Both the position numbers and the translations under genes were made by a program. 64,000 bases of DNA from NCBI GenBank assembly GCA_019637225.1, contig JAHBWC010000032.1, positions 1 through 64,000 of the forward strand, read 5' to 3'. Below the pieces are notes generated by a model. That model searched no databases, was not told the DNA's origin, and worked only from the letters and a program-made list of their open reading frames with translations. Source of the DNA: Labilithrix sp. (GTDB lineage Bacteria > Myxococcota_A > Polyangia > Polyangiales > Polyangiaceae). Of this stretch, positions 43,633 through 51,550 are shown piece after piece (positions within the stretch are counted from its first letter, which is position 1; the number at the start of each line of letters is the position of its first letter).

Positions 43633-45363
43633 ATGTTCCGGCGGTGGATCGAGCTTGCTCTTCGTCCCGTCCGGGAGCTCGGAACGGTCGAGCGGCTCGT
43701 CCTCTTCGGCGTCGCCGTCCTGCACGCGACGGGCATCGGCTGGGGGCTCCCTTCGACCGACGGCTGGGACGTCGACGGCGTCGCCCCGCGCGATTTTCTG
43801 CCCGGCCTCGTCGAGACGTACACGCCGGGCAAGTACTTCACGTACCCGCCGCTCCACCTCGCGCTGCTGGCGCTCCTCACGCTGCCCGTCACGATCGTGC
43901 AGCTTCTCCGGGCGCCCTCGCTCGCGCCGCACGACCTCGTCGCGACGTTCCTCTCCGTGCCGGTGATGACGACGTTTGCGCTCGTCGCGCGGGTCGTGAG
44001 CTTCCTCATGTCGCTCGGCGTCGTCCTCATCGTCGGGCGGATCGCCGCGGTCGTGTTCCCCAGCGCCAGGCGCGCCCGCGCGTGGGCGATGGCGATCTGC
44101 GGGGTCGAGGTCGCCGGGACGTACTACGCGCACACGACGAACCTCGACCTGCCGGCGCTCTTCTGGGCGTCGGCCGCCCTCCTCGCGCTCGTCCTTGCGC
44201 TCGAGAGCGACGAGCCGCGGCGCCTCCGCCGCGTCGCCGTGCTCGCCGCGTTCGCGATCGCGACGAAGGATCAGGCCTACGCCGTCTTCGCCCTCTCGAT
44301 GCCCGCCGTCCTCGTCGCGTGGACGCTCGCGCGCCCGCCGTCGCGCAGAACCGACGTCCTTCGCGAGGCGCTCGTCTGCGCGGCGATCGTGGTGGGCCTC
44401 GTCCTCGTGCTCGACGCGGCGCCGTTCAACCCCACCGGCTTCGCCGCGCGGGTGCGCTTCCTCACCGGCCCCGCGAGCCAGGACTTCGCCCAGCACTCGC
44501 GCGACTGGGCCGGGCGGCTCTCGGCGCTCGAGGACGCCGTCACGTTCTTCCCGAACCACTACCCGCTCGCGCTGGCGCCGGTCCTCGCCGCCGGCGTCTT
44601 CGTCGCCGTGACCTCGCGGAGGGGCGTCGGTCGCGTCGCCGCGCTCGTCCCGCTCCTCGCCGCCCTGTCGTTCACGCTCGCCTTCAACTGCGTCGCGCGC
44701 CGCGTCGAGGAGCGCTTCATGATGCCGCAGATGCAGCTCCTCGCCGTCTACGGCGGCGGCGTCGCGGTCTTCATCGAGCGGAGCGTCGCCGCGCGGCGGC
44801 GCGGGCTCCCGGCGCTGGTCGCGGTCCTTGCGGGCGCGGGCGTCGTCCTCGGCCTCCGGCTCTCGGCGGGCATGCTCCTCACGATGGCCGGCGACGCGCG
44901 TTACGACGCCGAGCGCTGGATCCACGAGCACGTGCGGCCGGGCGAGCCCGTCGAGGTCTACGGTGGGAACGTGTATCTTCCACGCTTGTCGCCGGCGCTC
45001 ACGGTCGAGCGCGTGGACCCACGGCCCGTCACGTCGCGTAACCCGATGCCGGGCATCGTCGAGAGGCAGGACCGCCTCGGCAACGTCGAGGCGCGCCGGC
45101 CGCGCTGGATCGTCGTGGGCATGGGCCACGCGTGGCGCTACCTCCAGGAGGCCCACGGCCCGAGCGACGGCCGCGTCCTACCGCGCATCCAGGAGGCGGG
45201 CCTTGCCGACGCCGACACGCGCGACTACTTCCGCGCGCTCTTCGCCGAGCAGGCCGGCTACCGAAAGGCCCACGTCTCCCACTACGAGGGGTCGGCGGTC
45301 TTCCCGCCGCGCCCGCTGCACGCGAGCCTCGCGACCGACGTGTTCGTCTTCGAGCGTCGCTGA
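43633..45363 (+). CDS. ArnT/GT39-like membrane glycosyltransferase
   Basis: 576-aa membrane protein of GT-C type. The first outer loop has STDGWDVDG, acidic residues at the catalytic position, and then FTYPPLHLALLALLTLP, where YPPL is characteristic of ArnT/PMT (GT39/GT83)-like enzymes that take a sugar from a polyprenyl-phosphate donor. About ten membrane segments are followed by a soluble C-terminal domain (about 420-576). It begins 23 nt after the preceding membrane-protein gene and probably ends the operon. Acceptor unknown. Confidence 0.72.
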   Translation: MFRRWIELALRPVRELGTVERLVLFGVAVLHATGIGWGLPSTDGWDVDGVAPRDFLPGLVETYTPGKYFTYPPLHLALLALLTLPVTIVQLLRAPSLAPHDLVATFLSVPVMTTFALVARVVSFLMSLGVVLIVGRIAAVVFPSARRARAWAMAICGVEVAGTYYAHTTNLDLPALFWASAALLALVLALESDEPRRLRRVAVLAAFAIATKDQAYAVFALSMPAVLVAWTLARPPSRRTDVLREALVCAAIVVGLVLVLDAAPFNPTGFAARVRFLTGPASQDFAQHSRDWAGRLSALEDAVTFFPNHYPLALAPVLAAGVFVAVTSRRGVGRVAALVPLLAALSFTLAFNCVARRVEERFMMPQMQLLAVYGGGVAVFIERSVAARRRGLPALVAVLAGAGVVLGLRLSAGMLLTMAGDARYDAERWIHEHVRPGEPVEVYGGNVYLPRLSPALTVERVDPRPVTSRNPMPGIVERQDRLGNVEARRPRWIVVGMGHAWRYLQEAHGPSDGRVLPRIQEAGLADADTRDYFRALFAEQAGYRKAHVSHYEGSAVFPPRPLHASLATDVFVFERR

Positions 45364-45399
45364 GCGGGCGCGGCGCGCTTCGAGTAAGCTGCCCGCGCC

Positions 45400-46050
45400 A
45401 TGTCGAACCTCACGCTCTATACGTACTGGCGCTCGTCCGCCTCGCACCGCGTGCGTATCGCCCTCGGCTACAAGGGCCTCGCGTACGATCCCATCTACGT
45501 CAACCTGCTCGAGGGCGAGCAGCGCCGCGACGAGTACAAGGCGACGAACCCGATGGGCTACCTCCCGTGCCTCGTCGTGGGCGGCGTGAAGTACGTCGAG
45601 TCGACGGCGATCCTGGAGCTCCTCGAGGAGCTCCACCCCGATCCGCCGCTCCTCCCGAAGAAAGCCGAGGACCGCGCCCGCGTTCGCGCGCTCGTGCAGA
45701 TCGTCAACGCCGGCATCCAGCCGCTCCAGAACCTCGTCGTCCTCGACCGGCTCGGCGAGGACAAGGACGCGCGCCTCGCCTGGCTCCGGCACTTCATCAC
45801 GCGCGGCCTCGGCGCGTGGGAGGCGCTCGCGTCGCGCTTCCAGCAGGAGACCGGACACGCCGGGCCCTTCGCGTACGGCGCGTCGTTCACGTCGGCCGAC
45901 GCGCTCCTCATCCCCCAGCTCTACGCGGCGCGCCGCTACGGGATCGATCTGAGCGCGTACCCGACGATCCTGCGCGTGGACGCGGCGACCCGGGACCTGC
46001 CGTTCGTCGCGGCGGCCGATCCGGACGCGCAGCCGGACGCGAAGCCGTAG
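45400..46050 (+). CDS. maiA: maleylacetoacetate isomerase-like zeta-class GST
   Basis: 216-aa glutathione S-transferase of zeta class. The zeta signature YWRSSASHRVRIAL (9-22) holds the serine/cysteine-site motif SSxxxxVR, and NPMGYLPCLVV plus VESTAILELLEE form the glutathione pocket. In known members it isomerises maleylacetoacetate to fumarylacetoacetate in tyrosine breakdown using glutathione. No fumarylacetoacetase or homogentisate dioxygenase gene is nearby in the window, so other isomerase or dehalogenase activity is possible. ATG at 45400 begins the thioredoxin-fold domain directly. Confidence 0.85.
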   Translation: MSNLTLYTYWRSSASHRVRIALGYKGLAYDPIYVNLLEGEQRRDEYKATNPMGYLPCLVVGGVKYVESTAILELLEELHPDPPLLPKKAEDRARVRALVQIVNAGIQPLQNLVVLDRLGEDKDARLAWLRHFITRGLGAWEALASRFQQETGHAGPFAYGASFTSADALLIPQLYAARRYGIDLSAYPTILRVDAATRDLPFVAAADPDAQPDAKP

Positions 46051-46086
46051 GCGGGCGCCCACAGACGCTCGGAACGCGCGGAAATC

Positions 46087-46101
46087 AACGGCCCGGCCGT
46101 T
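46087..46101. promoter_or_regulatory. inverted repeat before the Omp85-like gene
   Basis: AACGGCC and GGCCGTT form a perfect 7-bp inverted repeat around a single C, 8 nt upstream of the ATG at 46110. It covers the expected ribosome-binding region and could be an operator or mRNA element; its role is unproved. Confidence 0.3.
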
Positions 46102-46109
46102 CACCCGCT

Positions 46110-47723
46110 ATGCTCGCACCCGTCGTGAAGAGGCTCGCCGCGCTCGCCCTCGGCATCGCCGCGCTCGCCGCAGGTCGGGGCGCACACGCCGGGCCGCTCA
46201 AGACGTGGGGCGCCGAGCCGCCGGAGCCGACGCCCGAGGCATCGCCCGCGCCGGACGCCGTCGCGCCGCCGCCGCCGCCCTCGACCCTCGGGACGCCCGT
46301 GTCGGAGCCGCTGCCCACCGAGGCGCCCGCGCCCCGACCGCCGGTCGGGCCCGGAGGCCTCCGCTACGTCCTCGAGGGGATCGAGGTCCGCGGCAACACC
46401 ACGACGCTCGCGCGCGTCATCCTCCGGTTCGTCCCGTTCCAGCGCGGCATGACGCTCGACGTCGACGACAAGGAGCTGCAGCTCACGCGCTTCCGCCTCC
46501 TCGGCACGGGCTTCTTCCGCGACGTGCAGCTGTCGCTTCGCCGCGGGACCAAGCGCGGCCTCGTCGTGCTCGTCGTCGACGTTGTCGAGCGCAACACCAT
46601 CGTCGTCAACGATCTCTGGCTCGGGCTCTCCGCGGACGCCGAGCCGAACGGCCGCGCGCGTCCGCTGACGGCCTTCGGCGGCGTCGACGTGTCCGAGCAG
46701 AACCTCGCCGGAACGGGCGTCGCGCTCGGTGGCGCCATCGCGCTCGCCGATCGGCAGCTCGCGCTCCGCACGCGGTTCAGCGATCGGGCGTTCCTCCGCT
46801 CGTCGTGGACCGCCGAGGCGCAGCTCCTCTACAACAACGCGAAGGACTTCTTCGGCAACCGCGACGTCCTCGTCGACGACCCCACGCAGAAGGTCGCGCA
46901 GGACTTCGCCGTCGTCTCGTACCAGCGCTTCGGGGGGAAGGTGAGCGCCGGTCACGAGGTCGGCAGCGTCGCGACGCGGATCTTCTTCGACTACCGCCTC
47001 GAGAAGATCGACGCGAGCCTGCCGCTGGCGGCGAGCCACAAGCGCGGGCTCGACATCGAGGCGATCGACTTCGATCTGCCGCCCGGCTCGAGCGTCCTGT
47101 CGACCGTGAGCGCCACGCTGGTCCACGACACGCGCGACGAGCCGTTCCTGCCCACGCGCGGCTGGCACATCCTCGGCCTCGCCGAGGCGTCGCTCACGCC
47201 GCTCGGGAGCGACTACCCCTACGCCAAGCTCGTCCTTAGAGGATCGCGTTGGATGCCCCTGTCGTGGGACCACGTCTTACGGATCGAAGGGATCCTCGGA
47301 AGCGTGTTCGGCGATGCGCCCCTCTTCGAGAAGTTCTACGTCGGGGACTACACCGACCTCCGGCCGCACCGCGCGCTCGACCTGGCGTTCGACCGCCGCG
47401 CCGCCCCGAATTTCTTCAGCACCGCGATCGCGGAGGTCCGCTACGGCGACTACGCGGCGCGCCTGAACGCGGAGTACCGCATCCCGATCTACCGCGGCCG
47501 CCAGAGCATCTACGGGGTCGACTTCTTCGGCTCGGTAGGACTCTACGCAGTCGCGAACGGCAGAGATCTCGTCCGCCCCGCGCGCGGGTACGGCGGCGTC
47601 CAGCAGGCGCCGTTCGACCTGACGTTCAACCTCGGCCTCAGGATGGACACGGCGGCGGGCGGAATCGCCCTCGGCATCGCCAACTTCCTCGGCTTCATTC
47701 CGATCCGCTCGGGGGCCGAGTGA
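46110..47723 (+). CDS. one-POTRA Omp85/BamA-TamA-like outer membrane protein
   Basis: 537-aa outer-membrane beta-barrel protein of the Omp85 superfamily. A signal peptide (ends near AHAGP, about residue 28) is followed by a long Pro/Ala linker (about 30-85), one POTRA-like domain (about 88-165, with IEVRGNTTTLARVIL and LGTGFFRDVQLSL) and a surface-antigen barrel (about 185-537, with LVHDTRDEPFLPTRGWH and the C-terminal strands). BamA has five POTRAs, so this is a short form. It may export or insert surface proteins. The last base of its TGA is the first base of the next gene's ATG. Confidence 0.8.
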   Translation: MLAPVVKRLAALALGIAALAAGRGAHAGPLKTWGAEPPEPTPEASPAPDAVAPPPPPSTLGTPVSEPLPTEAPAPRPPVGPGGLRYVLEGIEVRGNTTTLARVILRFVPFQRGMTLDVDDKELQLTRFRLLGTGFFRDVQLSLRRGTKRGLVVLVVDVVERNTIVVNDLWLGLSADAEPNGRARPLTAFGGVDVSEQNLAGTGVALGGAIALADRQLALRTRFSDRAFLRSSWTAEAQLLYNNAKDFFGNRDVLVDDPTQKVAQDFAVVSYQRFGGKVSAGHEVGSVATRIFFDYRLEKIDASLPLAASHKRGLDIEAIDFDLPPGSSVLSTVSATLVHDTRDEPFLPTRGWHILGLAEASLTPLGSDYPYAKLVLRGSRWMPLSWDHVLRIEGILGSVFGDAPLFEKFYVGDYTDLRPHRALDLAFDRRAAPNFFSTAIAEVRYGDYAARLNAEYRIPIYRGRQSIYGVDFFGSVGLYAVANGRDLVRPARGYGGVQQAPFDLTFNLGLRMDTAAGGIALGIANFLGFIPIRSGAE

Positions 47724-48403
47724 TGCGCCGGCGCGTCTTCGCCCTCCTTTTCGCCGCGCTCGCCGCGGTCCTCGTCCTCACGCCGCCGCGCACCGCACGC
47801 GCCGACGACGAGCCGAAGCAAGAGGAGCTGCCCCGGCGCCAGGCGAACTTCGCCTGGGACAAGAACGACAAGACGAAGCAGACGCTCCTCCGCGCGAGCT
47901 TTTCGTACCGCGACGTCATCGACAAGGCGATGGCCGAGAAGCTCGCGAGCGGCCTGCCGACGGTGATCGCGATGCGCGCCTACGTCCTCCGCGAAGGCGA
48001 GGCGAACCCGGTCGCGCTCGCCGTGCAGACCTGCCGCGTCGTCTACGACCTGTGGGACGAGGTGTACCGCCTCAAGATCTCGAGCGCGGGCGGCGAGCGC
48101 GACTCCGCGGCGCTGAACCTCGAGGGAGTCCTCCGCCAGTGCGCCGAGGCGCGCGATCTGCCCGTCGCCGACAAGTCGCTGCTCGCGGCGGGCAAGCCTC
48201 ATTTCCTGGGCGTCATCGTCGAGGTGAACCCGGTCAGCCCGCAGATGCTCGCGCAGATGCGCCAGTGGGTGTCGCGTCCGGCGGGCTCGACGGGCATCGG
48301 GCCGGGCGACGCGCTCTTCGGCTCGTTCGTCGGCCTCTTCGTCCGTCAGATCGGCAACGCCGATCGGACGCTCCGCTTCAGGACGCAGAGCCTCACCCCG
48401 TGA
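47723..48403 (+). CDS. DUF4390-like exported protein
   Basis: 226-aa protein with signal peptide ending near ARADD (about residue 27). The body resembles DUF4390: LLRASFSYRDVIDKAMAEKLASGL (in parts, about 54-77), AMRAYVLREGE, and TCRVVYDLWDEVYRLKIS. Function unknown. One-base overlap with the Omp85-like gene (TGATG) implies coupled translation and a shared job at the envelope. Confidence 0.68.
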   Translation: MRRRVFALLFAALAAVLVLTPPRTARADDEPKQEELPRRQANFAWDKNDKTKQTLLRASFSYRDVIDKAMAEKLASGLPTVIAMRAYVLREGEANPVALAVQTCRVVYDLWDEVYRLKISSAGGERDSAALNLEGVLRQCAEARDLPVADKSLLAAGKPHFLGVIVEVNPVSPQMLAQMRQWVSRPAGSTGIGPGDALFGSFVGLFVRQIGNADRTLRFRTQSLTP

Positions 48404-48494
48404 CGCCGGGCGAGCCCGGAGTCGGGCCGCTCTCGTTTCTGCGAAGGAAGGACGTCACGAATCGAGGCGGGCGGCCGACGAGGGAGTCGGAGCC

Positions 48495-49055
48495 ATGCTG
48501 CGCCGCCCTCTCGTTCTCTTGGTCCTCGCCGTCCTCGTCCAGGCCGTCGCGCTCGTAACCCCTCGTCACGACGCGGTCGCCGCGCCGGCACGGCGCGTGA
48601 CGCGCGTGCTCATCAAGAAGCAGGAGCACACGATGCAGCTCCTCGCGGCGGACGCGAAGGGCAACGAGGAGGTCGTCGCGGCCTACAAGGTCGCCATCGG
48701 TCCGGGCGGCCTCGGTCCGAAGCGCCAGGAGGGCGACATGACGACGCCGGTGGGGCGCTACCACGTCACGATGCGCCAGCGGTCGCAGTACAAGCTCTTC
48801 CTCGGGATCGACTACCCGACGGCCGCGGACCATCGCCGCTTCGAGCTCCTCAAGCGGCGCGGCGATCTCCCGAAGTCGGCGACGATCGGCGGCAGCATCG
48901 GGATCCACGGTCCGCCCGTGGCGCTCAGCGACGCCACGAAGAAGACGCTCAAGGAGCACGACTGGACGGCGGGCTGCATCGCCGTCGACGAGGACGAGAT
49001 CACGGAGATCGGACGCCTCGTCCGCGACGGCACCGTCGTGGACATCGAGGACTGA
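48495..49055 (+). CDS. L,D-transpeptidase (YkuD) family protein
   Basis: 186-aa exported protein with a YkuD catalytic domain. After a signal peptide (about 1-30) come TPVGRYHVT (84-92), IGIHGPP with His138, and the nucleophile block TAGCI with Cys161 (the usual SHGC is TAGC here). Such enzymes form 3-3 peptidoglycan crosslinks or attach proteins to peptidoglycan; some only trim. It lies 91 nt after the DUF4390-like gene on the same strand. Confidence 0.87.
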   Translation: MLRRPLVLLVLAVLVQAVALVTPRHDAVAAPARRVTRVLIKKQEHTMQLLAADAKGNEEVVAAYKVAIGPGGLGPKRQEGDMTTPVGRYHVTMRQRSQYKLFLGIDYPTAADHRRFELLKRRGDLPKSATIGGSIGIHGPPVALSDATKKTLKEHDWTAGCIAVDEDEITEIGRLVRDGTVVDIED

Positions 49056-49060
49056 GCGTC

Positions 49061-49126
49061 GCGCGGGCGTCGTCTCGGCAGTTCAGCGCGGGGCGTCGTC
49101 TCGGCCGTTCAGCGCGGGGCGTCGTC
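49061..49126. repeat. tandem 25-26-bp repeat over the helicase stop codon
   Basis: Two near-identical units (49061-49085 and 49086-49111) and a partial third (49112-49126) carry GGGCGTCGTC. The third is the coding end of the SUV3-like gene and the others lie past its stop, so the C-terminal codons have been duplicated downstream. Confidence 0.7.
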
Positions 49127-51490
49127 GCTCGGCACCCCGTCGCTCGGCGCGCGCGCGTCGCGGCGCGTCGACGCGAGGACCCTTCGCAGGTCGGCGCGCG
49201 GCGCGCCGATCCAGCTCGCGAGGAGCGCCTCCTCGTCCGCGGGATCCTCGCCTGCGGGGCGGGCCGCGCGCTCGAAGACGCGATCGAGCACGTCGGCCCG
49301 CACCGCGCGCGGCCCGAGGACGGGGAACCCGATCGCCGCATAGGCGCGCCGATCGACGCCGCGGCTCGGCGTGAAGGACACCGCGCCCCCGGCGGGAGCG
49401 CCGAGCGCGCGGCCGGCGCCGAACCACGCCGACGCGAGCGCGACGCGCGCGGCGATCGACGCCGGCAGAAGCCCGCGCGGAAGGTACACGACGCCCGCGC
49501 CGAAGCGGACGGCGTGCTCCTCGAGCGCGCCGCGGTCCTCCCCGGAGAGCACGGCGAGCACGTCGTCGAGGTCCGCCTCGAGCGTGGTGCCGAGACCCTG
49601 CTCGAGACGGTGGACGAAGGCGCGGAGCGGAGCGGACGCGCCCGCGCGCGCGGCGAGCTCGCCGACGCCGCCGAGCAGATCACCGACGACGTCGCGCGCG
49701 AACGCGAGCAGGCGCCGGTGGACCCGGCTCCTCGCGCCGGCGCCGAGGTCGTCGCCGTCGGCGAGGCGAACGTCGGGCAGCGCGATCGAGCCGCCGCGGA
49801 CGACGCCGCCGACGACGCGCGACGAGGCGCCGTGGATGATCCGGCCGGAGGCGTCGAGCGAGAGGCCCGCGTGCTCCGCCTCGACGACGTCGTCGACCCA
49901 GGCGGGCGAGCCCGGACGCGCCGCGGGCGGCCGCGCGCCGGGGTGGAGCCCTGCGCGGAGGGCGGCGAGGCCCGCGAAGGGATGGCCCGGATCGGGCGCG
50001 CGGTCTCCGGCGAGCGTCGCGAGGTCGGGCTCGCTCTCGCCGCGTGCGCGCCTCGGCCGAGCCCGCGGCCGCGCGGCCTTCCTCGCGTCGACGAAGCGGA
50101 GGACGAGCCGCTCGTGCAGCGCGTCGCTCAGGCGGTCCTCGAGCCTCTTCGTGCGCTCCTGCCACGGCTCGGCCGCGTCGAGCCAGGACGCGCGGTTCGC
50201 CACGTAGGTCCAGGTCCGCACCGCCGCGATCCGCGCGACGAGCTCCTCGACGTCGCTCGCCGAGCCGCGCTCGAGCTCGCCGACGTGCTGCTCGAGCCAC
50301 GCCTCGCGGAGACGCCCGCGATCGGCGAGCTCGACGAAGAGCTCCGCGAGGAAGTCGACGTGGACCTCGAGCATCAGCTTCCGGAAGTCGGGCACGGTGC
50401 ACACGTCCCAGAGCAAGCGCACGCCGTCCGCGCCGCTCGCGCGCCGGGCGATCTCCGCGCGCCCCGCGAGGTGGGCGAGGCAAGCGGCGTCCTCGGCCCC
50501 GGCGGCGTGGCGGAAGATGCCGCGCGTCGGCGGCTCGGCGAGCGACGCCCGGAGCGCCGCGATCGAGGAAAAATCGAGGTCGTCCGACCTCCACTGGACC
50601 CGGCGTACGCGCGGGAAGCTGTGCGTCTCGATCGCGTGCACCGCGCCGGCCGGCAGCTCGAGCGGCGTGACCGCGCCGAACGTGCCGTCGTGGATCCAGC
50701 GCCCCGCGCGCCCGGCGATCTGCCCGAGCTCGGCGTCGTCGACGTCGCGCACGTCGCGGCCGTCGAACTTTCGCGTGGCCGCGAAGGCGACGTGCTCGAC
50801 GTCGAGGTTCAGGCCCATCCCGATCGCGTCCGTCGCGACCAGGCAGTCGACCTCGCCGGCCTGGAACATCGCGACCTGCGCGTTGCGCGTCCGCGGGGAC
50901 AGCGCGCCGAGGACGACGGCGGCGCCGCCCCGCCGCTTGCGGAGCCGCTCGGCGAGCTCGTAGACATGGGGCATCGAGAACGCGACGACGGCGGTGCGCG
51001 GCGGCAGGCGCGCGAGCGGCGCGGCGCCGGCGTAGGCGAGGCGCGACAGGCGAGGATGCTCGACGTGGCGCGCCGTCGGGACGAGCTCGCGGAGCGCGTC
51101 GCGCATCGTGTCGGCGCCGAGGAACCACGTCTCGAGCCGCCCGCGCGCCGCGAGGAGCCGCGACGTGAACACGTGGCCGCGCTGGGGGTGCGCCGCGAGC
51201 TGGATCTCGTCCACCGCGAGGAAGTCGACCTCGCGCTCGATCGGCATCGCCTCGACGGTCGCGACCCAGTACGAGGGCCGTCGCGGGATGCGCTGCTCCT
51301 CGCCCGTGACGAGCGCGACCCTCGACTCGCCCACGCGCGCCGTGAGCCGGTCGTAGACCTCGCGCGCGAGCAAGCGGAGCGGCAAGCCGATCATCCCCGA
51401 CGCGTGCTCGAGCATCCGCTCGATCGCGTGGTGCGTCTTGCCCGTGTTCGTCGGCCCGAGCAGCGCCGTGATGGGCGGAGCCGAAGACAT
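49109..51490 (-). CDS. SUV3-like DExH RNA helicase
   Basis: 793-aa helicase of the SUV3 family (Ski2-like SF2), known from mitochondria and from some bacteria, where it unwinds structured RNA, in mitochondria for the degradosome. Motifs: GPTNTGKT (12-19), DEIQ (94-97, the SUV3 form of DExH), FSMPHVYELAERL, VATDAIGMGLNLD and QIAGRAGR (257-264). The C-terminal half is SUV3-like at first, then becomes Arg/Ala-rich, and ends in a duplicated short repeat. It is divergent from uvrC, with only 60 nt between the start codons. Confidence 0.82.
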   Translation of the reverse strand: MSSAPPITALLGPTNTGKTHHAIERMLEHASGMIGLPLRLLAREVYDRLTARVGESRVALVTGEEQRIPRRPSYWVATVEAMPIEREVDFLAVDEIQLAAHPQRGHVFTSRLLAARGRLETWFLGADTMRDALRELVPTARHVEHPRLSRLAYAGAAPLARLPPRTAVVAFSMPHVYELAERLRKRRGGAAVVLGALSPRTRNAQVAMFQAGEVDCLVATDAIGMGLNLDVEHVAFAATRKFDGRDVRDVDDAELGQIAGRAGRWIHDGTFGAVTPLELPAGAVHAIETHSFPRVRRVQWRSDDLDFSSIAALRASLAEPPTRGIFRHAAGAEDAACLAHLAGRAEIARRASGADGVRLLWDVCTVPDFRKLMLEVHVDFLAELFVELADRGRLREAWLEQHVGELERGSASDVEELVARIAAVRTWTYVANRASWLDAAEPWQERTKRLEDRLSDALHERLVLRFVDARKAARPRARPRRARGESEPDLATLAGDRAPDPGHPFAGLAALRAGLHPGARPPAARPGSPAWVDDVVEAEHAGLSLDASGRIIHGASSRVVGGVVRGGSIALPDVRLADGDDLGAGARSRVHRRLLAFARDVVGDLLGGVGELAARAGASAPLRAFVHRLEQGLGTTLEADLDDVLAVLSGEDRGALEEHAVRFGAGVVYLPRGLLPASIAARVALASAWFGAGRALGAPAGGAVSFTPSRGVDRRAYAAIGFPVLGPRAVRADVLDRVFERAARPAGEDPADEEALLASWIGAPRADLRRVLASTRRDARAPSDGVPSDDAPR

Positions 51491-51550
51491 CCTCTCCGGT
51501 CATAGCGCAGGTTTTCAGCCTCTGCCCGGTCGTACTAGGATTCGCGACGC

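Noticed and set aside
36389..45363. Recent horizontal transfer of the sugar operon
   Set aside because: GC content and codon use look like the neighbours by eye, and no integrase, IS or repeat flanks it; the nearby tRNA-Arg lies 0.9 kb away with no duplicated end seen.
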